64,000 nucleotides of DNA, from assembly GCA_900537185.1 (NCBI GenBank), contig LS999832.1, positions 67,038-131,037 on the forward strand, written 5' to 3'. Below the pieces are notes generated by a model. That model made no database searches, was not told the origin of the DNA, and saw only the letters and a program-made list of their open reading frames with translations. Both the position numbers and the translations under genes were made by a program. Positions 55,635 to 64,000 of this stretch are shown here, in pieces (the stretch's first letter is position 1; each line of letters starts with the position of its first letter). This stretch comes from Cytophagales bacterium Alg240-R148. GTDB taxonomy: Bacteria; Bacteroidota; Bacteroidia; Cytophagales; Cyclobacteriaceae.

Positions 55635-58600
55635 ATGGCCAATTTTAAAAATATTCAGGATGCACTTCAAGAAGCAAGAGGAAACCAAAAAGGTTCTGAG
55701 AATGCCTTGTTGCTGGCCAAGGAGCAATTGAAGAAGTTGAAAAGAGAGAAAGACCGGGTATTCAGAAGTTCTGCAACGAATAGCTCTGAATATTCCGAAC
55801 TTGAGAATAGGGAAGCTGTCTTAAATTCTAAAATAGCAGAACAAGAAGCACTTTTGCAGAATGCCTTCTTAGAAACCACTAATATTCTAGATCAATTTGA
55901 AGTTTTTTCAGACCCTCGTACCAATATTTCTCAATGTTCCGATAGCGCTCCAATTATGCTGTTCCCAGTCAGAATGGAGACGAGGTTTAAAAAGGTTGAA
56001 TCAGGTGCTAGGGGTGTCCGACACCAGCTATGGGTACGTATTTTTCCTGACGACTGTTCTATTGATACCTTTGAGAATGTACTGTCTATAGCTGAAGTAG
56101 AAAGAGCCAGAAAGTATTGGATGGCTACCTGGAGTGCAGGGCAATCCAACGAAGAAGGGTTGAGGGCATTCATTCAAAACAAAAAAAAGGGAGCTTGGAA
56201 AGGCTTGTTGAGTAATATGCAAGCTGGAAGAGCATACTGGATCACTCAAAACTATGTCCCAAAAAACACTGAAGATGAACCTGAAAGGCTGTCTGAGTCG
56301 GATGTTATTTTAGTAATTCCAACCGAAACTTTACCAGATGCAGCAACACAAGCTGCTTTGAGAGATTACTGGACAAAGGTTTGGCTGGCCAATAAAGATG
56401 CTGTGGCAACAACAGCTGCTTTTGATGAAATCCAAGCAGTTTTAGCCTTGGATACTGCCCAAACTCAGGAAATGGTAAAGTCTTTTGTGCCATACAATTT
56501 CAAAGAAAGTTCGCCTCCATTAACAGCGCCGATGCCAGCTATTAAAGTTGTTTTTGTGAATTTTGAATCTTCAGATCAACAGGTTTCTAAAACCTCAGCT
56601 TGGTCCCAAGCGGCAAGAATTACTTCTTTGCCAGATAAATTCGTTTTAATAGGACACAAAGGGAAAGACGAAGACGGGCAGCCAATAGAAGTAATGAGTG
56701 AATTGGGTCGGCCCATACCAGACCCACTTATTGTAGGTCCAAATCCATCATTGGATACCACTAAGGTTCTAAAGTCCGCAATGGCTTCTTTGTTCTTGGC
56801 TTTGCCAACAGAAGAATCAAAAAACGAAAAGTTAAAGGAATATTACGATAATTTTAAAGACGAAGTTACTACTGATTTGACATTTCAGGAGTTTTTTGAT
56901 GACTTTATAACTGCCGTTGACGCGGCGGACGTGGTTGCCAAATTAGAATACGTTTTTGACAATTTGAAAGATGAAATTAAAGCAGCGGAATACATTAAAT
57001 ACTTAAGCCAGCAATCAGAAACCAAATGGTTGTTTGATTTTGAAGCCGCTGTAGACCTTGGGATGGGTTTTAAAGTAGACTTATCTCCAGATGTATACCA
57101 AGCTGGTTTTGACAGACTTTTTGTTTTGGGAATAAAGTTGAGTGCGGACGCGCAAGAAGGAAAAAGGCTAATTGAAGATCTTTTTGCTCACCATCATTAT
57201 GGAAACACTGGCTTTTCTATAATGGCCCAAGGCACTGCTACCAACAATACCGAAGACGAAGGCACCAATTATTCTGAAAATGAAGATGTTGATGAGACCT
57301 TTTCTCGGTATATTCTTCAGCCACAAGAAGACGACCCAGATTCGGTTGAATTCAGAAAGGATGGTAAATGGCTGAGCACGCTCTTAGGGATAGACCCAGA
57401 GAAGGCATCTTTGTACCGGGCTAAAAATTATTACCACACCGACCAAAGAGAATCTCGAGCCATGAATACCGCGTTATGGTCGGGTACATTGGGTTATTTT
57501 ATGGAGAGTATGATGGGGCCCGTTTTTAGTAAAAGAGAGGAAGAAGTAGCACATATGTTTTTCACTAATTTTGTAAAAGGGCGAGGCAATATCCCGGTCA
57601 TTAGAATTGGAGACCAACCTTATGGAATATTGGCTACCAATACCATATCCAACCAAAATTGGCTTTATCAAGATGGACGTCAAAATATATTGTCTACCAG
57701 TTCTTATTCAGAGGAGCTACCTACCCTCCAACAAATGGGACAAGTCCTTAAAAAAATTAAAGAAGATTTTATGGAGTTTTCAGCTTCGGCAGCCTATGTT
57801 GGTAAAGAAGGGGATCCCCACGAAATATTATTGGAGGCCATTGGGTTGCATGCATCGTCAGTAGAATTACATCAGCGTTATGCAAAAAGTTTTGCACACC
57901 TTTACAACTTATGGTTTTTTTATTTAACCCCATCTTTGTACAATATTTATACAAGCGAAGGGTATGAAAATAGAGGGTTGGAACTGCTGAGTAGTTTGGG
58001 TTATGCTCATTCCAAAAAAAAGGAAGAAATTCCAATTCTTCAAAAATTTTTCTTGTCGAGTTCCAACCTTTTAAAAGGGGATTTAATTGATGACAAACCC
58101 CTTTCTGAAACCAATAAGATTAGAGGCTATGCTGCTCCAGAGACGGTTGGAGACCCATCTTTGAACTACATAGAATGGTTGATTCAGAACGCCTTGTCGG
58201 ATCATGATAAAATTAAAAAACAAGAGGGTTTTACAGACAACCAACCCAGCGCACTGTTGTATCAAATGTTGAGACATGCAGTAGAATTGGAGTTTTCAAA
58301 CACGGCACTGAACCTTTTTCAGGAATCCAACCAGCTTACCGCCAATCATGTTAAAATGGCCAAGGTGGATGTAGATTTTATTGGTATTAAGGACAATGTT
58401 ACCACTATTGAAAGCAAATACGACTATTTGTCTGCTCAAATAGACAACAGCGGCATTTCGGCAGCTCGGCAAATTAGCGATACACTCCAAGCAGGGATTC
58501 AATCGTTTAACACCAAGAGGCTTTTTGGAATTGTAGAGGCGTTAAAATTATTAAAAGATGTTCCAACTGCTCGATTGGAGCGGGTTTTTATGGAACATTT

Positions 58601-61568
58601 AGACAGTTGTACTTACCGTTTGGATGCTTGGTTGTTAGGGCTTGTCAATATGCAATTGGAAGCTATGAGGAAACAAGAAGGGGCACATGGGAATGAGCCA
58701 ATAACTACAGGTACCTACATTGGAGCCTTTGGTTGGGTAGAAGCGCTTAAAGCAGACGAAGAAGTACTGTCACCTGCCAATTTGCCGGAAAACTTACAAA
58801 ATGTATTTGATCCCGACGGATTGAATGACATTGTAAAAGATAATTTAAATGCCGGGTATGTCCATGCACCCTCTATCAATCAGGCAACAACAGCTGCTGT
58901 GTTGCGCAACGCTTACATTTCCAATTCGGCGTCAGATAACCCTGAAATTTATAAGGTCAACTTGTCTTCAGAAAGAGTAAGAATGGCCCATGGGGTAATT
59001 GAAGGAATGCAGCAAGGGCAAAGTTTAGGAGCCTTGTTAGGGTATCAGTTAGAGCGAGGCTTGCACGACAGGTACCAAGAAGAAGAAATGGATTCTTTTA
59101 TATATGAATTAAGAAAGGCATTTCCTTTGGTGGCCAACCGTATGAAGGATACCCAACAAGAGGCAGAGAATTTTGATTCTATTACTCAAATGGAGGCCAG
59201 AAATGTTGTGGATGGATTGGCATTGGTTAACCACATTTTGCAGGCAACAGCTGCATCCGATAAAGTATATCCTTTTGGTAAAAATTTGACACCTGCTAAT
59301 TCGGACCAATCCAAAATCATCAACTCGGAGGTGGATAGGGTTTTGAATATCAATGATGCATTAGCAGATCTGGCTACAGCCGATGGAATTCACCATGCGG
59401 TACAAGCCAATTATTCAAGGGCTTCAGCAACATTAGATACTTACAGTAAAGGGAGTTTTCCTCCCACTCCTGAAGTTACTAAGACGCCAAGAAGCGGTGT
59501 TGGATTGACCAACCGTGTAGGATTGCATTTGAATTCGTCTGCTGTTGCTGGAGTTGGGGCCAACCCTAGAGAAATAGCCGAACCAGGAATCAACAGCTTT
59601 TTGAGTGATTTTTTTCCGGCCATGGCTGATGTTGCTTGCTGTGTCTCTTACCATACACCTTCTTATATAGATGGCGTGGACAATCCAACTCATGAAGTAG
59701 AAATAAACATGCAGGAAATGGGCTTGAGTGCCATCGATTTACTGTATTTAATGGATGTTGGAAGTGATAAAAACCTGAGCGCTTTGGATGATTATATTTT
59801 GAAGTTTTTACATGAACTCAAAGCTCCAAGACCTGATGCTACTGTAGAAATTAAATACACACAGACGGTAGCCGGTAAAACGTCTGTTTTTGAATTGGCT
59901 CCACTTGTGGCCAACATGCGGACATTGTTATTGGCCTCACGACCACTTAAGTCATCTGATATTGTACTTCCAAATGAAGGAAATGAAGGGGTTGATGTGT
60001 TTGGCTCTATCGATTTGAACCGACTAACCTCGGCTTTTAATACTTACAAAGATAATTTTCTGGATTCTACTAACCCAAGTTTGGGAATGGACATCACCCA
60101 AGATCCAATAATAAACTTAATACTCGAAGATGATTTTGAACAAACATTTGAGCTTAATAAAGTAGAAATAATCAGTAAAATCGATGCATATGCAGCAGCA
60201 TTCATAGGCCGCATGCACAGTTTAAATCAATTTGGGATTCCACAATCTGGTTTTGGGTTTTTATACGATCGGAAATCTGATATTTATGAATCGGTATATA
60301 AGAAAGTAATGGCATTAAAACAACGCTGGGAAGAGAAGAAACTTAAATACGATGCAATACTTTTAGGTGCCGGGGCGATGGCCAGTGACGACGAAAAACT
60401 GGAGGCTTTGAAAAAAGCAGAACGGGTTATTGCTACCAGTTACACTACATTGCTCTCTCCTCCTCCTGATACTTTATCAGATTTTGATGTCATGCTTGCG
60501 GCCAAACGGGTGGATTTTGATGATAAGTTGGGTGAAATTGAAACTTGGCTCAATGGCAACCATATTTCTTTTTTGGCCTTATTTGATGCCGTGAATCAAT
60601 TAAAAACAGGAGTAGGATCAATTACTGGCAAGCCTTTGTCAGATTTTGATTTGATTGAGCTGGATTGGGAAGAAGAAGAAAGGCAAATAGTGGTGCTGGC
60701 CGAAGATATGAAGGTTCAGGCCATTCAGATGTACCAGGTGTTGGTGGAAACAACAGAAAACGTTAATGGTCTTTTGGATGAACATGAACTTGAGGTTTCT
60801 TCAGAAAAACAAATAAAGCTATTGACTTCAATTGGTGAGGCCATGTTTGGAGCTGATTTTAAACTTATACCTTCGTTTCAATTGTCATCGGTGCAGGCCG
60901 GAGAAATAGACAATTGCATTGCTAAAAAAGACCAGCTTTTAGATTATCAACACACCTTAGGCTCAGATTTTCCAGTAGATGATTGGCTGTACGGAGTAGG
61001 GCGGGTGCGAGACAAAATGCGCCAATGGGAGAGTGCAGTAATATTGTCGGAAGGTTTTGATCAACCAGACAAAGACCTTACGCCGCTCCAATTTCCGTTT
61101 GTAGAAAATGATAGTTGGCTGGGCTTGTCTTACCCAGAGGAGCATGAAATTGAAAGTGACAAGCTATTGTATACCGCATTTTTGAATGGTTTTAATGGGG
61201 CTTCGACACTTTGCGGATTGCTCATCGATGAGTGGACGGAGGTAATCCCTGCCAAAAAAGAAACTACTGGTTTAACTTTTCAATACGATCAACCCAATGC
61301 AGAGCCACCTCAGAGCATCCTTTTGGTTACCCCATCCTCTTTTACTGGACAATGGGAATGGAAAGAAGTTGTGGACACCATGCATGAAACTTTAGATTTA
61401 GGGAGGTTGCGGGCAGTTGAACCCAAACACATCGACCCTACAGCCTATGCTCAATTTTTACCGGCTACCGTTTCAGCCGTAACTTCTTCTCCGTTAATCA
61501 CAATTGCTTTAAATTATGCAATCAACAACGGGCTCAATTCCACATTAAATACAGACGACAATGGCTAA
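55635..61568 (+). CDS. Giant protein of unknown function (1977 residues)
   Basis: The largest product of the operon. A predicted coiled coil covers about residues 5-75 (LLLAKEQLKKLKREKDR). Then comes a segment with LFPVRMETRF and LWVRIFPDDCSIDTFENVL, and near residue 640 VIRIGDQPYGILATNTIS. Around 1360-1400 are NMQEMGLSAIDLLYLM and a cysteine pair (DVACC). Further helical and coiled segments occupy 1550-1750. No signal peptide, TM helix or known enzyme motif was found. I recall comparable uncharacterised proteins in Actinobacteria, unverified. Its stop overlaps the next start by 8 nt. Confidence 0.7.
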   Translation: MANFKNIQDALQEARGNQKGSENALLLAKEQLKKLKREKDRVFRSSATNSSEYSELENREAVLNSKIAEQEALLQNAFLETTNILDQFEVFSDPRTNISQCSDSAPIMLFPVRMETRFKKVESGARGVRHQLWVRIFPDDCSIDTFENVLSIAEVERARKYWMATWSAGQSNEEGLRAFIQNKKKGAWKGLLSNMQAGRAYWITQNYVPKNTEDEPERLSESDVILVIPTETLPDAATQAALRDYWTKVWLANKDAVATTAAFDEIQAVLALDTAQTQEMVKSFVPYNFKESSPPLTAPMPAIKVVFVNFESSDQQVSKTSAWSQAARITSLPDKFVLIGHKGKDEDGQPIEVMSELGRPIPDPLIVGPNPSLDTTKVLKSAMASLFLALPTEESKNEKLKEYYDNFKDEVTTDLTFQEFFDDFITAVDAADVVAKLEYVFDNLKDEIKAAEYIKYLSQQSETKWLFDFEAAVDLGMGFKVDLSPDVYQAGFDRLFVLGIKLSADAQEGKRLIEDLFAHHHYGNTGFSIMAQGTATNNTEDEGTNYSENEDVDETFSRYILQPQEDDPDSVEFRKDGKWLSTLLGIDPEKASLYRAKNYYHTDQRESRAMNTALWSGTLGYFMESMMGPVFSKREEEVAHMFFTNFVKGRGNIPVIRIGDQPYGILATNTISNQNWLYQDGRQNILSTSSYSEELPTLQQMGQVLKKIKEDFMEFSASAAYVGKEGDPHEILLEAIGLHASSVELHQRYAKSFAHLYNLWFFYLTPSLYNIYTSEGYENRGLELLSSLGYAHSKKKEEIPILQKFFLSSSNLLKGDLIDDKPLSETNKIRGYAAPETVGDPSLNYIEWLIQNALSDHDKIKKQEGFTDNQPSALLYQMLRHAVELEFSNTALNLFQESNQLTANHVKMAKVDVDFIGIKDNVTTIESKYDYLSAQIDNSGISAARQISDTLQAGIQSFNTKRLFGIVEALKLLKDVPTARLERVFMEHLDSCTYRLDAWLLGLVNMQLEAMRKQEGAHGNEPITTGTYIGAFGWVEALKADEEVLSPANLPENLQNVFDPDGLNDIVKDNLNAGYVHAPSINQATTAAVLRNAYISNSASDNPEIYKVNLSSERVRMAHGVIEGMQQGQSLGALLGYQLERGLHDRYQEEEMDSFIYELRKAFPLVANRMKDTQQEAENFDSITQMEARNVVDGLALVNHILQATAASDKVYPFGKNLTPANSDQSKIINSEVDRVLNINDALADLATADGIHHAVQANYSRASATLDTYSKGSFPPTPEVTKTPRSGVGLTNRVGLHLNSSAVAGVGANPREIAEPGINSFLSDFFPAMADVACCVSYHTPSYIDGVDNPTHEVEINMQEMGLSAIDLLYLMDVGSDKNLSALDDYILKFLHELKAPRPDATVEIKYTQTVAGKTSVFELAPLVANMRTLLLASRPLKSSDIVLPNEGNEGVDVFGSIDLNRLTSAFNTYKDNFLDSTNPSLGMDITQDPIINLILEDDFEQTFELNKVEIISKIDAYAAAFIGRMHSLNQFGIPQSGFGFLYDRKSDIYESVYKKVMALKQRWEEKKLKYDAILLGAGAMASDDEKLEALKKAERVIATSYTTLLSPPPDTLSDFDVMLAAKRVDFDDKLGEIETWLNGNHISFLALFDAVNQLKTGVGSITGKPLSDFDLIELDWEEEERQIVVLAEDMKVQAIQMYQVLVETTENVNGLLDEHELEVSSEKQIKLLTSIGEAMFGADFKLIPSFQLSSVQAGEIDNCIAKKDQLLDYQHTLGSDFPVDDWLYGVGRVRDKMRQWESAVILSEGFDQPDKDLTPLQFPFVENDSWLGLSYPEEHEIESDKLLYTAFLNGFNGASTLCGLLIDEWTEVIPAKKETTGLTFQYDQPNAEPPQSILLVTPSSFTGQWEWKEVVDTMHETLDLGRLRAVEPKHIDPTAYAQFLPATVSAVTSSPLITIALNYAINNGLNSTLNTDDNG

Positions 61569-63423
61569 ACAAGAATCCCATATACCAAGTGCTTTGTTGG
61601 CAATTCCAACTGCCCAATACCTACCAACCATTGTTACATGGAACCGACTGGAAGGAAGGCCACGGACAATAAATTTTGATCGGGCACTAAGAGCAGAAAT
61701 ACGGGACCCATTATGGTTGCTTTCAAAGCAATGGCAAATGGGAGAGTTTCAAGGAGAAGATGCAGCTTCAGTGGTATTGGCTCAGGTACAAATGAAGCGC
61801 ACTGCCCTTACCAAATACCAACCTGTAGATGGTAATACAAGTTCAATGAACTATGAAGTTCCTTTGGAAGTAAAAGTTGAAAACCAAAAAATACCCTTCC
61901 AGGTGGGCGCCCAAGCCATTGCTTATGACATGCGTTTATTGATGGGCAGACATTGGCTTAAATTACTGAAATCAAAGGGGTTTAACTTAAAATCGGAATA
62001 CAGAAATGACTATGGCTTTACCGCTCCTAACCCTAATGATGAGGGCAGTGTTCAAATCACTGCTCATTTAGAAGTATGGCAACACAGCGCGGCCATTGCC
62101 CAACGCAACATTGATGGCCATACCCTTTATTTGGCGTTTAAATCCAATGCAGATACCGTGGTGCCTCCGGTAGGAAAAGAGGTGGAAATGGAAGCGTTAA
62201 GAAAGAAATTTATAAAGTGGTTTGAGGAGTTGTTTTATCAACCAATTGAAGAAGACAATAAATCATGGAAACCGTCGTATTTGGAGCACCAATTTTCTTG
62301 TTCTGCCCCAAATGAAGGAGAAGAGAAAGTGCTTATAGCTGATGAGTATTATCATGGTCATTTGGATTGGTACAATTTGGATGTGCACAACGAACTAAAT
62401 GAATTGGGTGCTGTTGGAGGTTTACCCAATCCTGCAACTATTGAGAACCGATCCTCCTATTCTTTTATCCCTTCTCCAGTAACATTTCCAGGTATGCCCC
62501 ACAATAGGTGGTGGACGCTAGAAGATTGGAAAACCAATTGGTCCAATATCAATCCGGATACTACGGATTTGCAACAATTGATGTTGTTGGATTTTAGCCT
62601 TAATTATGCCAATGATTGGTTTATGGTGCCTGTTACTTTACCAATTGGTAGCATTGCAAATGTAGAAGGATTGGTGGTAACCAACGTTTTTGGGGAAAGA
62701 ACTTGGGTTGAAGCAGCGGGCAAAGGGCAAGATGAAGATTGGAATAAATGGGGCATGTACAACCTAAACGTACGGGGCGATATGGAAGTGCCTACAGATT
62801 TGAGCCTGGTCTTATTGCCAGCTTCACCAAAAGTTCTTGAAAGTAAGCCAATCGAAGAAATATATTTATTGAGGGATGAAATCGCCAACATGGTATGGGG
62901 TGTTGAATCCAAAGTGCCCTTGGCCAATGGAGGTAGTAAATCAGGTAGAGAAGCAGCCACTGAATTGAAAAATAAATACCAACAATTGATGGATATGGTG
63001 GGGCCTGCACCTCTACCAATAGTCGCTCAAAATGACGCAAAAATAAGGTATGAAATTGTAAACGCTGTTCCAGAAGAATGGATTCCGTTTATACCAACTA
63101 AAAAAGCAGGAAGCAATAGAGAAATTCAATTACAAAGGGCAGCCATGCCTAGGATATTAGAAGGGGATACCACTCCTCCGGCCAAAATTGAACCACGGAC
63201 GAGCTTGTTGCGAGAAGGGCTGGATTTAGCAGTAGCTCAACCATATTTTTTACACGAAGAAGAAGTGTTGAGGGCAGGAGTTAAGGTTCAAAAGAGCTAC
63301 CAACAAACCCGTTGGCTTAATGGCAAAGTGTTCAATTGGGTTGGGTTCAAAAAAGAAGTGGGCCGAGGAGAAGGATATAGCGGCTTGGCATACGATCAGA
63401 TAATTCCGGTTAAAAAGGAATGA
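61561..63423 (+). CDS. Uncharacterised protein, last gene of the giant-protein operon
   Basis: A 620-residue soluble protein. The N-terminus has a striking conserved-looking block, VTWNRLEGRPRTINFDRALR, DPLWLLSKQWQMGEFQGEDA (residues ~24-72), followed by beta-rich sequence and a Trp-rich middle (PHNRWWTLEDWKTNW, near 318). A likely helical region is at about 430-480. There is no signal peptide, TM helix or catalytic motif that I recognise. I recall the LEGRPRT/LWLLxRQWQ block in uncharacterised proteins of several phyla, unverified. Co-transcribed with the previous gene (8-nt overlap). No terminator is obvious after it. Confidence 0.72.
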   Translation: MAKQESHIPSALLAIPTAQYLPTIVTWNRLEGRPRTINFDRALRAEIRDPLWLLSKQWQMGEFQGEDAASVVLAQVQMKRTALTKYQPVDGNTSSMNYEVPLEVKVENQKIPFQVGAQAIAYDMRLLMGRHWLKLLKSKGFNLKSEYRNDYGFTAPNPNDEGSVQITAHLEVWQHSAAIAQRNIDGHTLYLAFKSNADTVVPPVGKEVEMEALRKKFIKWFEELFYQPIEEDNKSWKPSYLEHQFSCSAPNEGEEKVLIADEYYHGHLDWYNLDVHNELNELGAVGGLPNPATIENRSSYSFIPSPVTFPGMPHNRWWTLEDWKTNWSNINPDTTDLQQLMLLDFSLNYANDWFMVPVTLPIGSIANVEGLVVTNVFGERTWVEAAGKGQDEDWNKWGMYNLNVRGDMEVPTDLSLVLLPASPKVLESKPIEEIYLLRDEIANMVWGVESKVPLANGGSKSGREAATELKNKYQQLMDMVGPAPLPIVAQNDAKIRYEIVNAVPEEWIPFIPTKKAGSNREIQLQRAAMPRILEGDTTPPAKIEPRTSLLREGLDLAVAQPYFLHEEEVLRAGVKVQKSYQQTRWLNGKVFNWVGFKKEVGRGEGYSGLAYDQIIPVKKE

Positions 63424-63476
63424 TCCACTGCTTTTAAGGGAATAAAATTTGAGTCTAGATTTGCCCACATGCATCT

Positions 63477-63626
63477 TACAAATTAGATAATGAATTGCTA
63501 TTCACTTCATTTAAAAGTAAGGGTTCTTACACGGTAACTGAAAATGGCTTTGGATTTTCTTCGGTTGGAAGTTTAAAGTCTATAGCCAAAAGAAATTATT
63601 TATTATTGGGGTATAGAATTAAATAA
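63477..63626 (+). pseudogene. Remnant of an outer-membrane protein paralog
   Basis: An open stretch of about 49 codons ends at TAA (63624-63626). Its start (KLDNELLFTSFKSKGSY) resembles FNNELMYTSYSATGLY of the barrel protein at 42367, and its end (KRNYLLLGYRIK) resembles NRVFFLFGYRLN, the C-terminus of the same protein. The intervening ~130 residues are missing, and the sequence upstream contains stops. It precedes the second copy of the phosphoethanolamine-transferase-like gene, as in the intact pair. Confidence 0.7.
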
Positions 63627-63647
63627 GTATTAACTGCTCCATTAAAT

Positions 63648-64000
63648 AATTTCTATTAATTTCCGGTATGTTAAAAATTGGCCGGGTTATATGTTGTATA
63701 ACATTAATTGCTTTCTTGGTAACTTGCTTGGATTGGTACCAGTATTGGAGCAATAATGAGATGTACTTGGTGCAGAGAATTCCCTTTGTAGTACCTGCTT
63801 TGCTAGCCATTCCAGTCGTACTATTCAAAAACGTTTTTAGGTATTACCTGTTATTTCTTTTACCATTGGTCTTCATTCGGAAGTAAATATTTGTTTGTGC
63901 CTCTTATGGCTTCCATTTTCTATGTTTTAGCGGTGTTTGGTTTGCCCAAAACACTTAGTTGGAAACAAGCCGGGGGTGGCAGTGTACTAGGTGCGATTGT
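63648..64000 (+). repeat. Right copy of the 20-kb-spaced direct repeat
   Basis: 63648-63873 is identical by eye to 43647-43872, and 63874-64000 matches 43986-44112 with two substitutions. The missing 113 bp lie between 9-bp repeats (ATTGGTCTT at 43864-43872 and 43977-43985). The repeat extends past the window edge. Confidence 0.9.
63668..64000 (+). pseudogene. Broken copy of the phosphoethanolamine-transferase-like gene, partial at right edge
   Basis: Starts with the same MLKIGRVICCITLIAF as the gene at 43667 and is identical for the first ~68 codons. A 113-bp deletion then shifts the frame, giving VFIRK and a stop at 63884-63886. The downstream sequence still matches the intact gene at DNA level, so the lesion is recent. 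Confidence 0.88.

Noticed and set aside
46207..63423. Prophage or contractile injection system
   Set aside because: No sheath, tube, baseplate, terminase, portal or AAA ATPase motif was seen in any of the five genes; the oxidase is not a phage protein.

Overview
The window reads as the chromosome of a Bacteroidota bacterium, probably a marine or soil member of the Cytophagales (phylum confident, order a guess). The evidence is a TonB-dependent receptor with an N-terminal carboxypeptidase-like domain paired with an SGNH lipoprotein, a secreted protease ending in a type IX secretion (T9SS) sorting domain, TPR-transmembrane sensor proteins, an AT-rich genome with few Shine-Dalgarno sites, and promoters of the TAnnTTTG type. 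No rRNA, tRNA, CRISPR array or recognisable insertion sequence was found.

Left part (1-24 kb). A PadR regulator is translationally coupled to a large ABC permease with a permease-prefix domain. Next come a two-domain sulfurtransferase and a tightly overlapping operon of unknown protein, 7-TM protein, NarX-like histidine kinase and NarL-like response regulator. Then follow a PQQ-like propeller protein, a histidine phosphatase, a PqqB-like metallo-hydrolase, a TonB receptor/SGNH operon, a sulfatase, a TPR sensor with a DHp domain but no ATPase domain, and a glyoxylate-shunt locus (malate synthase, isocitrate lyase, divergent RamB/ScfR-like regulator) with a strong palindromic operator candidate. 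YaaA follows.

Middle (24-45 kb). A cold-shock gene has a readable promoter and terminator. A three-gene translation operon encodes an ABC-F ATPase and two pseudouridine synthases. Then come an amidohydrolase lipoprotein, a YARHG protein, a small lipoprotein, a 1856-residue M9 collagenase with three GEVED domains and a T9SS tail, a decayed small membrane-protein gene, two TPR proteins, a membrane protein, an outer-membrane-like protein and a phosphoethanolamine-transferase-like gene.

Right part (45-64 kb). A scar of about 0.9 kb with truncated gene ends precedes a 17-kb operon of five genes. The first encodes a galactose-oxidase-like copper radical oxidase with a CFI-box C-terminus. It is followed by four very large proteins of 1162 (DUF6603-like), 1208, 1977 and 620 residues. 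The genes overlap or nearly touch and have no signal peptides; the four large products have no function I can name. This is the strongest candidate for an undescribed system. The operon is bracketed by near-identical direct repeats (copy offset 20,001 bp) carrying the start of the phosphoethanolamine-transferase gene; the right copy is broken by a 113-bp deletion between 9-bp repeats and is preceded by a remnant of the neighbouring outer-membrane gene.
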